Below, piece by piece: positions 7,605 through 16,784 of a DNA stretch of 64,000 nt. Each line of letters starts with the position of its first letter. Within the stretch, counting starts at the first letter, position 1. The notes under the pieces are model-generated. The model was given only the letters and a program-made list of their open reading frames with translations, was not told the DNA's origin and searched no databases. Source of the DNA: Synechococcus sp. ATX 2A4 (GTDB lineage Bacteria; Cyanobacteriota; Cyanobacteriia; PCC-6307; Cyanobiaceae); contig NZ_JAGQCV010000008.1 of assembly GCF_024346375.1 (NCBI RefSeq), positions 62,001 through 126,000 on the forward strand, given 5' to 3'. The position numbers and the translations under genes were made by a program.

Positions 7605-8441
7605 ATGCGCCACCACGCCCCGATGCGCTTGCCTGGATCGTTGCTGCCCCAGCTCAGCGTGCTGGCGCTTGTGATCAGCACTGCGGTGCCGGCGCCACTG
7701 GCGCTGGCCGGCCACGATCCCCTCACCGGTGCCCGCACCCGGCTCAGCAAAGACTGGGTGGGCACACGTGCGCTCGCCCCCGGCACGCCGGTGCTGGTGC
7801 TGGCGGGCCACGCCGACTCCCAGGGCATCGCCGGCGCCGGCACACCGGGTGAGGCCGTGGCCCTGTTCGGGGCGGCCCCGATGCAGCCGGACATCCGCGA
7901 CGAGCTCTTCTGGAACCTGGCGGTGGCCCAGGAGGTGGTACGGCTCGGCCAGCAGCGGGGTCTGGCGATCGGTTTCTACGACCCCCAGCTCCGCACGATC
8001 GTCAACGGCGACGATCCCCGCACCAACTGGAGCGTGGGCCGCGACCACGTGCGGCGCGGCGGCTACGCAGTTGAAATCCACTTTGATGCCTATGGCCCCG
8101 ATGGATTCGGCTCCGGCCTTATTCCATCGTTGCAGCAGCCGCTCAGCCGCCTCGACGAAGCACTGGCAGACGCCTTCGGCGGCTTTCCGGCCCGCTTTCG
8201 CCAGGGGCTCGGAGCACCCCGGCGCGGCATCGCCATCCTTGAAATCGGCAAGCTGGAAGGCCCCCTGGAAGCCGCCCTGCGCGACCCCTACCGGCGCCAG
8301 GCCACGGTGGAGGCCATCGCCGCCCGGGTGGTGCAGGCCATTGAGGCGGGTCTCACGCCCGGCCCCGGCGGGCCCGGGGCGGCTCCGCTCAGTCCACAGC
8401 CTGTCGGGGTCGGCAGCGTTCCTCCAGCGATGGATCGCTGA
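7605..8441 (+). CDS. Secreted amidase-like (N-acetylmuramoyl-L-alanine amidase fold) protein
   Basis: The 278-residue product begins with a signal peptide: a basic start, a hydrophobic core around residues 13-30 and an AxA-type site near ALA. The mature part has [11 protein letters not shown], a glutamate-containing EAVAL segment, EIHFDAYG and [10 protein letters not shown], an order that resembles the zinc ligands (His, Glu, His) and catalytic Glu of Amidase_3 enzymes that cut peptide stems from peptidoglycan. The match is partial and some databases give such proteins vague names, so catalytic function is inferred. The tail after about residue 255 is Pro/Gly-rich and overlaps the end of hemF by 53 bp in the convergent direction. 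Confidence 0.6.
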   Translation: MRHHAPMRLPGSLLPQLSVLALVISTAVPAPLALAGHDPLTGARTRLSKDWVGTRALAPGTPVLVLAGHADSQGIAGAGTPGEAVALFGAAPMQPDIRDELFWNLAVAQEVVRLGQQRGLAIGFYDPQLRTIVNGDDPRTNWSVGRDHVRRGGYAVEIHFDAYGPDGFGSGLIPSLQQPLSRLDEALADAFGGFPARFRQGLGAPRRGIAILEIGKLEGPLEAALRDPYRRQATVEAIAARVVQAIEAGLTPGPGGPGAAPLSPQPVGVGSVPPAMDR

Positions 8442-9459
8442 GCCACTCCTGCGGGCGGGTGAACAGCTCGGTGAGCAGCGCTTCGCGGCTGCCAGGCTCC
8501 GGCACATAGCCGTATTCCCAGCGCACCAGCGGCGGCAGCGACATCAGGATCGATTCGGTGCGACCGTTCGTCTGCAGGCCGAAGATCGTGCCGCGGTCGA
8601 ACACCAGGTTGAACTCCACGTAGCGCCCGCGCCGGTAGAGCTGGAACTGCCGCTCCCTTTCTCCATAGGGGAGGCCATTGCGCTTCTCGACGATCGGGAT
8701 GTAGCTGGGCAGAAAGGCATTGCCGCAGGCTCCCGCCAGGCGGAACAACTGCTCCCAGCCGTGGTTGAGGGGACCTTGGGCCGTGCTGGCGGCGGCGGCA
8801 GGGCCGGCTGGATCCTGCCCCTTGTAGAGGATGCCGCCGGGATCCTGGTAGTCGTAGAAGATGCCGCCGATGCCGCGGGTCTCGCCGCGGTGCTTCAGGT
8901 GGAAGTATTCGTCGCACCACGGCTTGAACACCTTGTAGTAAGCGGGATCAACGCTGTCGCAAGCGGCCTTGAGCGTGCCGTGGAAATGGCGGGCGTCCTC
9001 CAGGAACGGGTAGTAGGGGGTGAGGTCGGCGCCGCCGCCGAACCACCACACAGGGCCGGCCTCGAAATAGCGGTAGTTGAGGTGGACGGTGGGAACGTAG
9101 GGGTTGCGGGGGTGGAGCACCATCGAGGTGCCGGTGGCGAACCAGTGCTGCCCCTTGGCCTCGGGCCGCTGGTTGAGGATCGAAGGGGGAAGGTTGTCGC
9201 CCTCCACCTCGGAGAAGTTCACGCCGCCCTGCTCGAACACGCGGCCCTCGCGCATCACCCGCGAGCGGCCACCTCCGCCTTCGGGGCGTTCCCAGCTCTC
9301 TTCCTTGAAGCTTCCCTCCCCATCCAGGGCTTGCAGCCCCGCGCAGATGCTGTCCTGCAGGCCCATCAGCAACTGCCGGGCGCGCTGGCGTGAATCCGCA
9401 GGGGGCGCTGCGCCGGCCCCCGCCGGATCCACACCCTCACGGCCGGGGGCCGAATTCAT
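8389..9459 (-). CDS. hemF: Oxygen-dependent coproporphyrinogen III oxidase
   Basis: HemF oxidatively decarboxylates coproporphyrinogen III to protoporphyrinogen IX, a shared step to haem and chlorophyll, using O2 without a metal cofactor. The 356-residue product shows the family blocks [41 protein letters not shown] and [10 protein letters not shown], and the C-terminal [19 protein letters not shown]. The open frame continues upstream to 9576, but the extra residues are low-complexity; the ATG at 9459 with GATGAGGG just before it is the better start. An insertion after the FYDY block ([15 protein letters not shown]) is longer than in E. coli. The 3' end overlaps the amidase-like gene. Confidence 0.95.
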   Translation of the reverse strand: MNSAPGREGVDPAGAGAAPPADSRQRARQLLMGLQDSICAGLQALDGEGSFKEESWERPEGGGGRSRVMREGRVFEQGGVNFSEVEGDNLPPSILNQRPEAKGQHWFATGTSMVLHPRNPYVPTVHLNYRYFEAGPVWWFGGGADLTPYYPFLEDARHFHGTLKAACDSVDPAYYKVFKPWCDEYFHLKHRGETRGIGGIFYDYQDPGGILYKGQDPAGPAAAASTAQGPLNHGWEQLFRLAGACGNAFLPSYIPIVEKRNGLPYGERERQFQLYRRGRYVEFNLVFDRGTIFGLQTNGRTESILMSLPPLVRWEYGYVPEPGSREALLTELFTRPQEWLSDPSLEERCRPRQAVD

Positions 9460-9665
9460 GCCCTCATCACGGCCGGAAGACTGGATTCCCACCGGCTCCA
9501 GCCCGCCCTGCCTGGCCACTCCCTGCTCCGCCACCGATCCCTTCGCCGCTAACGGCGCCCGATACCTGAACACCATTCCAGCCTGTCGCCCCGTCAGACA
9601 AGCCTTCGAGAGGGTCTGTCATGGGAGCGGCGCCTAAGATCGCCCTCTTTGCCCCAGGCAGCCGG

Positions 9666-10757
9666 ATGGCCACCGCCGATCAGGCACGCGAAGCCCTTCA
9701 GGCCCTCTGCGACGCGGGCACCGGCCGCAGCCTGCTGGAACTGGCCTGGATCAGCCAGGTGCGCACCCAGGACAACCGCGCCCTGTTCCGGCTCGCCCTC
9801 CCCGGCTACGCCACCAGCCAGCGGGAGCAGATCGCCAGTGCCGCCCGCGCGGCCCTGCTCGCGCTCGATGGCATCGACGACGTCCAGATCGAGCTGGCCC
9901 AACCCGCCTCCAGCGCCGGCCACGGCCATGGCCATGGCGCTTCGGCGGCCCCGGGACAAGTGCCCGAGCGCCAGGGGATCCCCGGAGTGAAGCGGGTGAT
10001 CGCCGTCAGCAGCGGCAAGGGCGGGGTCGGCAAGAGCACGGTGGCCGTCAACCTGGCCTGCGCCCTGGCCGCCAGTGGCCTCAAGGTGGGCCTGCTGGAC
10101 GCCGACATCTACGGCCCCAATGCCCCCACGATGCTGGGCGTCGCTGACCGCACCCCTGAGGTGAGCGGCAGCGGCGACCAGCAGGTGCTCACCCCGATCG
10201 ACACCTGCGGCATCGGCCTGGTGTCGATGGGTCTGCTGATCCAGGAGAACCAGCCGGTGGTGTGGCGCGGGCCGATGCTCAACGGCATCATCCGCCAGTT
10301 TCTCTACCAGGTGAACTGGGGCGAACGCGATGTGCTGGTGGTTGACCTGCCCCCCGGCACCGGTGACGCCCAGCTCACCCTGGCCCAGGCCGTGCCGATG
10401 GCTGGGGTGGTGATCGTCACCACCCCCCAGAAGGTGTCACTCCAGGATGCCCGCCGCGGCCTGGCGATGTTTCTGCAGATGGGGGTGAAGGTGCTGGGCG
10501 TGGTGGAGAACATGAGCGTGTTCATTCCCCCCGACCGGCCCGAGGTCCGCTACGCGATCTTCGGCAGCGGTGGCGGCGCCCTGCTGGCCGCCGAAGCCGA
10601 GGTGCCGCTGCTGGCGGAACTTCCCCTGGAGATGAGCGTGATGGAGGCCGGGGATCAGGGGCTACCGGTGGTAGTGGCCCGGCCGGATTCGGCCATGGGC
10701 CAGGCTTTCCGCACCCTGGCGCTCAGCCTTTCCAGCCCGAGCCTGGCCCCGGCCTGA
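9666..10757 (+). CDS. mrp: Mrp/ApbC-family P-loop ATPase, Fe-S cluster carrier type
   Basis: The 363-residue protein has an N-terminal DUF59 (MIP18-like) domain (about 1-80), a His-rich linker with HGHGHG near residue 84, and a Mrp/NBP35 ATPase domain with the deviant Walker A SSGKGGVGKST near 114-124. DLPPGTGDAQLT and the VENMSVF block follow. Family members bind and pass on [4Fe-4S] clusters. The C-x-x-C pair that follows VENMS in enteric ApbC is replaced here by IPPDRPEVRYAIF, as I recall for cyanobacterial homologues, so cluster binding, if any, must use other residues. The ATG at 9666 begins the DUF59 domain properly; an earlier ATG at 9621 would add 15 residues. Confidence 0.9.
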   Translation: MATADQAREALQALCDAGTGRSLLELAWISQVRTQDNRALFRLALPGYATSQREQIASAARAALLALDGIDDVQIELAQPASSAGHGHGHGASAAPGQVPERQGIPGVKRVIAVSSGKGGVGKSTVAVNLACALAASGLKVGLLDADIYGPNAPTMLGVADRTPEVSGSGDQQVLTPIDTCGIGLVSMGLLIQENQPVVWRGPMLNGIIRQFLYQVNWGERDVLVVDLPPGTGDAQLTLAQAVPMAGVVIVTTPQKVSLQDARRGLAMFLQMGVKVLGVVENMSVFIPPDRPEVRYAIFGSGGGALLAAEAEVPLLAELPLEMSVMEAGDQGLPVVVARPDSAMGQAFRTLALSLSSPSLAPA

Positions 10758-10762
10758 GCGTG

Positions 10763-12037
10763 ATGGGCTTGCCCAAAGGGCGGCAGAGCATGTTCTCGGC
10801 GCGGCGGCCCCAGCGGCGATCGCCGCTGCAGGAGATCGATCTGGTGCTGTGGGGCATTCCCCTGGCCATGACCTTCCTGGCCGGCATCCTGATCGCCAGC
10901 ACCCAGCGCCAGGCTGAATTTGCCGACTGGTATCAGCACTGGATCACGGGTGGGGTGGGCCTGGTGTTGGCAGCCCTGCTGGCACGCCTGCCCTTGGAGC
11001 GGCTCAAGGGGGTGCTGCTGCCCATCTACGGGCTCACTGTGGTGAGCCTCATCAGTGTGCGCCTGGTGGGCACCTACGCCCTCGGGGCGCAGCGCTGGAT
11101 CAACATCGGCGGCTTCCATGTGCAGCCGTCGGAGTTCGCCAAGCTCGGCGCGATCCTGCTGCTCGCCGGCGTGCTGTCGCGCTACCCGATCGAGCGGCCG
11201 GTGGATCTGATCCGGCCCACCGGGGTTTTCCTGATCCCCTGGACCCTGGTGTTTCTGGAACCCAACCTGGGCACCTCGCTGGTATTCGCCGCCGTGCTGC
11301 TGGTGATGATGTTCTGGGCCGGCATGCCCCTGGGCTGGGTGGTGCTGCTGCTGTCGCCGCTGGTGGCAGCGATCCTGGCGGGCACCCTCCCACCGGCGCT
11401 CGGGATCTGGGTGCCGCTGATGGGCCTGATCGCCTACCGCTCGCTGCCATGGCGCTGGATCGGCGTGGCGATCACCCTGGCGGTGCAGGGGCTGTTCACC
11501 GCCATCACCCCTTACCTCTGGATGCACGGGCTGAAGGCCTACCAGCGCGACCGGCTGGTGCTGTTCCTCGACCCGTCCAAGGATCCGCTCGGCGGCGGTT
11601 ACCACCTGCTGCAGAGCAAGATCGGCATCGGCTCCGGCGGGCTCTGGGGCACCGGCTTGATGCACGGTCAGCTCACCAAACTGCGTTTCATCCCTGAGCA
11701 GCACACCGATTTCATCTTCAGTGCCCTGGGCGAGGAGCTCGGCTTCGTGGGCACGACGCTCCTATTGACCGGCTTCGGCGTGCTGATGTGGCGCCTGCTC
11801 CAGATCGCCGGCAAGGCCCGCACAGATTTCGAGTCGTTGGTGGTGATCGGGGTGGGCGCCATGGTGCTGTTCCAGGTGGTGGTGAACATCAACATGACCA
11901 TCGGGTTGGGGCCGGTCACCGGCATCCCGCTGCCTTGGATGAGTTACGGACGTTCCTCCCTGCTGGTGAATTTCCTGGCGCTCGGGCTGTGCGCCTCGGT
12001 CAACCGCCATAGCCGGCATCAGCAGAGCCACTGGTGA
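10763..12037 (+). CDS. rodA: RodA-type peptidoglycan glycosyltransferase (SEDS family)
   Basis: The 424-residue membrane protein has about ten helices and the SEDS signatures GAQRWINIGGFHVQPSEFAK near 110-130, the catalytic-loop Asp region with KDPLGGGYHLLQSKIGIGSG near 275-295, FIPEQHTDFIFSALGEELGF, and the C-terminal TGIPLPWMSYGRSS. RodA polymerises glycan strands from lipid II during cell elongation, partnered with a class B PBP. A GTG at 10760 directly precedes the ATG at 10763; the latter was chosen. Spacing to mrp is under 10 bp. The stop codon overlaps the GTG start of the following kinase gene, suggesting translational coupling. Confidence 0.93.
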   Translation: MGLPKGRQSMFSARRPQRRSPLQEIDLVLWGIPLAMTFLAGILIASTQRQAEFADWYQHWITGGVGLVLAALLARLPLERLKGVLLPIYGLTVVSLISVRLVGTYALGAQRWINIGGFHVQPSEFAKLGAILLLAGVLSRYPIERPVDLIRPTGVFLIPWTLVFLEPNLGTSLVFAAVLLVMMFWAGMPLGWVVLLLSPLVAAILAGTLPPALGIWVPLMGLIAYRSLPWRWIGVAITLAVQGLFTAITPYLWMHGLKAYQRDRLVLFLDPSKDPLGGGYHLLQSKIGIGSGGLWGTGLMHGQLTKLRFIPEQHTDFIFSALGEELGFVGTTLLLTGFGVLMWRLLQIAGKARTDFESLVVIGVGAMVLFQVVVNINMTIGLGPVTGIPLPWMSYGRSSLLVNFLALGLCASVNRHSRHQQSHW

Positions 12038-13446
12038 CCTCACCGAGCCTGGCCCAGATCAGGCAGCGGCTGGCTGAAGGGGTGCCGACCGGGCGCGCCG
12101 ACGAGGACGGGGTGCGCCGGCAGTGGTGGGCCGCCCTGGCCACGCTGCAGAACGACTTTCTGCCCACGCTGCAGCCGCTGCGCGGGGTGTGGCTGGCCTC
12201 GCCCCTACCGGCGCTCTACGAGCCAGCCCTGCTGCGACAGCTGCAGGGCTGGGTGTGGACCCCGGCGGCGGTGGGGTCGTTGCTGCAGCCGCCGGTGGCC
12301 CTGCTGCCGGATCCGCGCGGCACCGCCCCGCCCCCGGCGGAAGGAGAAGCTGCTGCCTTTGAACGCCTGACCTTGCGGGAAGACGACGGCACCGACCCGC
12401 TGCTGCTGCTGATCACCCCCGACCTGCAGGTGGCCATGGCCCTGGAAGGGGAGCCCCAGCGCCGCCGCTTCGTGCTGCGCTTCGATCCCTCCGCCCTTTC
12501 GGCCGCCTTGCAACTGGTGGATCAGCGGCTGCAGGACACCGCTCCGCAGGCAGGGCTGCAATTGCGCAGCGCCCTGCAGCGGCTGGGCCAGTTGCGCAGC
12601 GATGAAGACATGGCACTGCGCTTCTGGCCACGGCTGGGGGAGCAGCTGGCCGCCATGGCCCCAAGCGTCACGCTGCAGCCGCTGGTGCGGCCGGGTGCCA
12701 GCGACAAGCATCACGCCGAACTCTCCAGCGAGCTGGCCCTGCTCGAAGCGCTCACCCATGAGGTGCGCACGCCCCTGGCCACGATCCGCACCCTGATCCG
12801 CTCCCTGCTGCGGCGCCGCGACCTGCCCGCCGTAGTGGAACAGCGGCTGCACCAGATCGACAGCGAATGCAGCGAGCAGATCGATCGCTTCGGTCTGATC
12901 TTTCATGCCGCCGAACTGCAGCGCCAACCACGCCAGCAGCAACAGCTCGCCCGCACCGATCTGGCAGCGCTGCTGCACCAGCTGGCCGGGCTGTGGCAGC
13001 GGCAACTGGAGCGGCGGGACCTGACGCTTGAGCTCGAGGTGGCTGAGGCGATGCCGCCCGTGCTCAGCGATCCCAGCCGGCTGGAAACCATGCTCGGGGG
13101 CCTGATCGACCGCTTCAGCCGCAGCCTGCCGTCTGGCACCACCGTATGGGTGCGGCTGCAACCGGCGGGATCACGGCTGAAACTGCAGCTGAGCAGCGAT
13201 GAGCCCGGCGGCGGCCGCGACCCTGATGGGGGAAGGAGCAGGGGGCGGGGCAGCACCGCCACCGTCGGGCCGGTGCTGCGCTGGGACCCGCTCACCGGCA
13301 GCCTGCAGCTGAGCCGTCAGGCCACCCAGGACCTCTTCCGCAGCCTGGGGGGCCGGTTGACCGAACGCTCCGGCAGCGGCCTGACCGTGTTCTTTCCACT
13401 GGCCAACCAGGCGCCGGCCGCCCCCCCGCCCCGCGAACCCACCTGA
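12034..13446 (+). CDS. Histidine-kinase-like protein with degenerate ATPase domain
   Basis: The 470-residue soluble protein has an N-terminal region without recognised domain (1-225), then a HisKA dimerisation helix with a complete H-box, EALTHEVRTPLATIRTLI, the phospho-acceptor His near residue 242. The following HATPase region is unusual: the N-box position reads LETMLGGLIDRFSRSLP without the expected Asn, no DxGxG G1 box is evident (DEPGGGRDPDGGRSRGRG stands in its place), yet the last strand SGSGLTVFFPLAN is kept. ATP binding may therefore be lost or altered. It starts with GTG inside the rodA stop (GTGA), so it is coupled to the elongasome gene. Partner regulator unknown. Confidence 0.75.
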   Translation: MTSPSLAQIRQRLAEGVPTGRADEDGVRRQWWAALATLQNDFLPTLQPLRGVWLASPLPALYEPALLRQLQGWVWTPAAVGSLLQPPVALLPDPRGTAPPPAEGEAAAFERLTLREDDGTDPLLLLITPDLQVAMALEGEPQRRRFVLRFDPSALSAALQLVDQRLQDTAPQAGLQLRSALQRLGQLRSDEDMALRFWPRLGEQLAAMAPSVTLQPLVRPGASDKHHAELSSELALLEALTHEVRTPLATIRTLIRSLLRRRDLPAVVEQRLHQIDSECSEQIDRFGLIFHAAELQRQPRQQQQLARTDLAALLHQLAGLWQRQLERRDLTLELEVAEAMPPVLSDPSRLETMLGGLIDRFSRSLPSGTTVWVRLQPAGSRLKLQLSSDEPGGGRDPDGGRSRGRGSTATVGPVLRWDPLTGSLQLSRQATQDLFRSLGGRLTERSGSGLTVFFPLANQAPAAPPPREPT

Positions 13447-13583
13447 CTTTGTTGACGGGTGTGAAGACCAGGCACCGAGAGGCGACCGGGCTGAAATGAC
13501 AGTGCTAGTTTCCAGCCGAAATGGTCAGCGGATGGTTTCTGAGACCCCCTCAGAGCCCTGCAGACTCCCCTCCCCCCACAGCC

Positions 13584-14015
13584 ATGACAGCAACGGCGCT
13601 GAGCGGTCAACTTCCCAAGTACATCGGCAGCACCGGCGGTCTGCTCAACTCGGCTGAAACTGAGGAGAAGTACGCCATCACCTGGACGAGCTCGAAATCT
13701 CAGCCCTTCGAGCTGCCCACCGGTGGTGCCGCCGAAATGAACGAAGGCGAGAACATCATGTATTTCTCTCGCAAGGAACAATGCCTCGCCCTCGGCACTC
13801 AATTGCGCACCAAGTTCAAACCCAGGATCGAGGATTACAAGGTCTACCGCATCTTCCCCGGCGGCGACACTGAGTATCTGCATCCCAAGGATGGTGTGTT
13901 TCCCGAGAAGGTCAATGAAGGCCGTCCGATGGTGAACCACAACTCCCGCCGCATCGGCCAGAATCCCGATCCTTCCTCGGTCAAGTTCTCGGGCCGCAAC
14001 ACCTTCGACAGCTGA
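13584..14015 (+). CDS. psaD: Photosystem I reaction centre subunit II
   Basis: PsaD is the stromal (cytoplasmic-face) extrinsic subunit that docks ferredoxin on photosystem I and stabilises PsaC. The 143-residue protein shows the family blocks [46 protein letters not shown]-like [33 protein letters not shown] and [14 protein letters not shown]. The ATG at 13584 is used: it gives the usual short N-terminus, whereas the frame upstream is low-complexity leader. The 137-bp gap after the kinase gene must hold its promoter. A strong terminator follows at 14062. Confidence 0.98.
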   Translation: MTATALSGQLPKYIGSTGGLLNSAETEEKYAITWTSSKSQPFELPTGGAAEMNEGENIMYFSRKEQCLALGTQLRTKFKPRIEDYKVYRIFPGGDTEYLHPKDGVFPEKVNEGRPMVNHNSRRIGQNPDPSSVKFSGRNTFDS

Positions 14016-14061
14016 GCTTTGCCCCTGCGGCAATTCCTCGCACAAGCAACACTTAGAAAGG

Positions 14062-14086
14062 CGGGGCCGGTGGCCCCGTTTTTTTT
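14062..14086 (+). terminator. Intrinsic terminator after psaD
   Basis: A 7-bp GC stem (CGGGGCC / GGCCCCG) with a GGT loop is followed by eight T residues. It lies 47 bp after the psaD stop and ends psaD transcription before trpE. Confidence 0.95.
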
Positions 14087-14103
14087 GCCCGGACGTAGGC
14101 CCG

Positions 14104-15627
14104 ATGCCCTTCCCCGATCGCGACGCCTTTCTCTCTCAGGCCAGCTCCGGCCACACCTTCCTTCCCCTGTGGGACCGCTGGCCTGCTGACCTCGAAACGC
14201 CTCTCACCACCTGGTTGAAGGTGGGCACCACCAGCAGCCACGGGGTGCTGCTGGAGTCGGTCGAGGGCGGCGAGCGGGTAGGTCGGTGGAGCTTCGTGGC
14301 CACCGACCCGCTCTGGACGCTCACGGTGCGGGGCGCCAGCGCCGAGCGCCTCTGGCGTGATGGGCGCCGAGAGCCGCTGGAAGGCAACCCCTTCGAGCTG
14401 TTGCGCGACGGTCTGGCCGGCCTGCGCACCAGCCCGATCCCCGGCCTGCCGCCGGTGGGGCAGCTGTTCGGCTTCTGGGGCTACGAGCTGATTCGCTGGA
14501 TCGAGCCCAGCGTGCCGGTGCATCCCAGCGATCCGCACGGCCCGCCTGATGGCTGCTGGATGCTGGCCGACAGCCTGCTGGTGTTCGATCAGGTCAAGCG
14601 TCAGATCACGGCTGTGGCCTACGCCGACCTCAGCCAGGGGGCTGACCCCGAACAGGCCTATGCGGCAGCAGTGGAGCGCATTGCGGCGCTGGAAGCCCGC
14701 ATGCATGCCCCTCTGCCCAGCAGCGTCACGCCGCTGCGCTGGCAGCCTGAGCCCACCGGGACGCTCCCTACCACCAGCAACCGCAGCCGGGAGGATTTCG
14801 AGGCCGCGGTGCGAGCCTCCCGCGAGCACATCGCCGCCGGCGACGTGTTCCAGCTGGTGCTCAGCCAACGCCTGGAAACCCGCATGCACCGTGATCCGTT
14901 CGACATCTACCGAAGCCTGCGGATGGTGAACCCATCCCCATACATGGCCTTCTTCAACTTCGGCGGCTGGCACCTGATCGGCTCCAGCCCCGAGGTGATG
15001 GTGAAGGCCGAGCCGATGGCGACAGGGGTGAAGGCCTCGCTGCGGCCGATCGCCGGCACGCGCCCCCGCGGCGCCGATGAACGCGAAGACCAGCAGCTCG
15101 AACGCGACCTGCTGGCCGATCCCAAGGAGCGCGCCGAGCATGTGATGCTCGTGGATCTGGGTCGCAACGACCTGGGCAGGGTCTGTGCGCCCGGCAGCGT
15201 CAAGGTCACGGAGCTGATGGTGATCGAGCGCTATTCCCATGTGATGCACATCGTCAGCCAGGTGGAGGGGGTGCTTGCCGCCGGCAAGGACATCTGGGAC
15301 CTGCTCAAGGCCTCTTTCCCCGCCGGCACCGTGAGCGGCGCGCCCAAGATCAGGGCGATGCAGCTGATTCATGCGCTTGAACCCGATGCCCGGGGCCCTT
15401 ACTCCGGGGTCTACGGCGCCATGGACCTGAGCGGTGCACTCAACACCGCGATCACCATCCGCACCATGGTGGTGTTGCCCCACCCAGACGGGGGCTGGCG
15501 GGTGCAGGTACAGGCGGGAGCCGGCCTGGTGGCAGATTCCCAGCCTGCCAGTGAATACGAGGAAACCTTGAACAAAGCGCGCGGCCTGCTCAAGGCGCTG
15601 GCCTGCCTCGGCGAGGAACGTCCATGA
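14104..15627 (+). CDS. trpE: Anthranilate synthase component I
   Basis: TrpE converts chorismate and ammonia (from the glutaminase TrpG) to anthranilate, the first step of tryptophan synthesis. The 507-residue protein has the N-terminal regulatory domain with LLESVEGGERVGRWSF (the LLES motif that takes part in tryptophan feedback binding, near residues 49-52) and the chorismate-binding domain with PIAGTRPRG, DLGRNDLGRVC, SGAPKIRAMQLI and the C-terminal QAGAGLVADSQPASEYEET. The start is just 17 bp after the psaD terminator, so its promoter probably overlaps the psaD 3' end. The stop codon overlaps the gshA start (ATGA). Confidence 0.96.
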   Translation: MPFPDRDAFLSQASSGHTFLPLWDRWPADLETPLTTWLKVGTTSSHGVLLESVEGGERVGRWSFVATDPLWTLTVRGASAERLWRDGRREPLEGNPFELLRDGLAGLRTSPIPGLPPVGQLFGFWGYELIRWIEPSVPVHPSDPHGPPDGCWMLADSLLVFDQVKRQITAVAYADLSQGADPEQAYAAAVERIAALEARMHAPLPSSVTPLRWQPEPTGTLPTTSNRSREDFEAAVRASREHIAAGDVFQLVLSQRLETRMHRDPFDIYRSLRMVNPSPYMAFFNFGGWHLIGSSPEVMVKAEPMATGVKASLRPIAGTRPRGADEREDQQLERDLLADPKERAEHVMLVDLGRNDLGRVCAPGSVKVTELMVIERYSHVMHIVSQVEGVLAAGKDIWDLLKASFPAGTVSGAPKIRAMQLIHALEPDARGPYSGVYGAMDLSGALNTAITIRTMVVLPHPDGGWRVQVQAGAGLVADSQPASEYEETLNKARGLLKALACLGEERP

Positions 15628-16784
15628 GCACCTCCCTGCTGACCAAGGGGTTTGAGGTGGAGCTGTTCACTGGCCGCGCTGATGGCCGGGTAGTGGGGGT
15701 GGCGGCCGAGGCGGCCGAGGCCCTCAGCGGCTTCGTGACCGAACCGGATCACCGCAACCTCGAATACATCACCGAGCCAGACGCCGATTACGGCCGCCAG
15801 CTCGGACTGCTGCTGGAGCCTCGCCGGCGGCTGCGGCACTGGCTGCAGGGCCGTGGCCTCACCCTGCTGCCGGGCAGCACCTTGAGCCTGGGAGACAGCC
15901 GGCGCTTCGAGCGCTCCGACCCCGCCAACCCTTACCACGACTTCATCGCCTCGACATACGGCACCCGCGTGGTGACCGCGAGCGTGCACATCAACCTGGG
16001 GCTCACGGCGATGGAGCCCCTGTTCGCCGCCTGCCGGCTGCTGCGCTGCGAGGCGGCACTGCTGCTGGCCCTGAGTGCCAGCAGCCCCTTCCTTGACGGG
16101 CTGGCCACCGGTGTCCATTCGCAGCGCTGGCTGCAGTTTCCGCTCACCCCCGCGCAGGTGCCGCTGTTTCTCGATCACGGGCATTACATCCGCTGGATGG
16201 AGGAGCAACTGGCGGCGGGAGCGATGCGCAACATCCGCCACCTCTGGACCTCCGTGCGGCCCAACGGCGACGACCGTCCCCACCGGCTCAACCGGGTGGA
16301 GATCCGGATCTGCGATCTGATCAGCGATCCCCGGCTGCTGCTGGCGGTCACCGCCTTCGCCGAGCTGCGCCTGAGGCAACTGCTCGACGACCCCAGCGCC
16401 CATGACCCCCTGCTCGCCAGCCGCCTGAGCCCCGACTCCCTGGCGGAGCTGGCCGATGCCAACGATCAGGCCGCCGCCCGCCGGAGCCTCGACAGCGACC
16501 TGCGCGACTGGCGCAGCGGCGAAACGATCACGGCACGGGCCTGGCTGCGGCGGGAGATCGATGCGATGGGGCCCCTGGCCGAACGCAGCGGCCTTGCCCC
16601 ATGGTTGTTGCCGCTGGAGGCGGTGCTGCGGGACGGCAACCAGGCGATCCGCTGGCTGGCGCTGCACCGGCAGGGCGAATCGATCGAGGCGATCCTCAGC
16701 CGCGAGGTGGTCTGGATGGAGGAGCAGGAACGCACGTGGGATCCGGCACCGCTCAACACAGAAGCCCTGCACCCTTTGGGATGA
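15624..16784 (+). CDS. gshA: Glutamate-cysteine ligase, cyanobacterial type
   Basis: This enzyme joins glutamate and cysteine in the first, rate-limiting step of glutathione synthesis. The 386-residue product matches the cyanobacterial GshA family (TIGR02048) and not the E. coli type. Blocks seen are [17 protein letters not shown] at the start, the [16 protein letters not shown] region near residues 36-52, [18 protein letters not shown] (about 108-128) and [14 protein letters not shown] near 222. Start and stop overlap trpE and ppc by ATGA junctions, so the three genes form a coupled unit though they serve different pathways. Confidence 0.92.
   Translation: MSTSLLTKGFEVELFTGRADGRVVGVAAEAAEALSGFVTEPDHRNLEYITEPDADYGRQLGLLLEPRRRLRHWLQGRGLTLLPGSTLSLGDSRRFERSDPANPYHDFIASTYGTRVVTASVHINLGLTAMEPLFAACRLLRCEAALLLALSASSPFLDGLATGVHSQRWLQFPLTPAQVPLFLDHGHYIRWMEEQLAAGAMRNIRHLWTSVRPNGDDRPHRLNRVEIRICDLISDPRLLLAVTAFAELRLRQLLDDPSAHDPLLASRLSPDSLAELADANDQAAARRSLDSDLRDWRSGETITARAWLRREIDAMGPLAERSGLAPWLLPLEAVLRDGNQAIRWLALHRQGESIEAILSREVVWMEEQERTWDPAPLNTEALHPLG

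Noticed and set aside
6966-8507. Upstream extension of the rnd frame to 733 codons
   Set aside because: It runs antisense through two good plus-strand genes and has no conserved residues before the exonuclease domain start at 6965.
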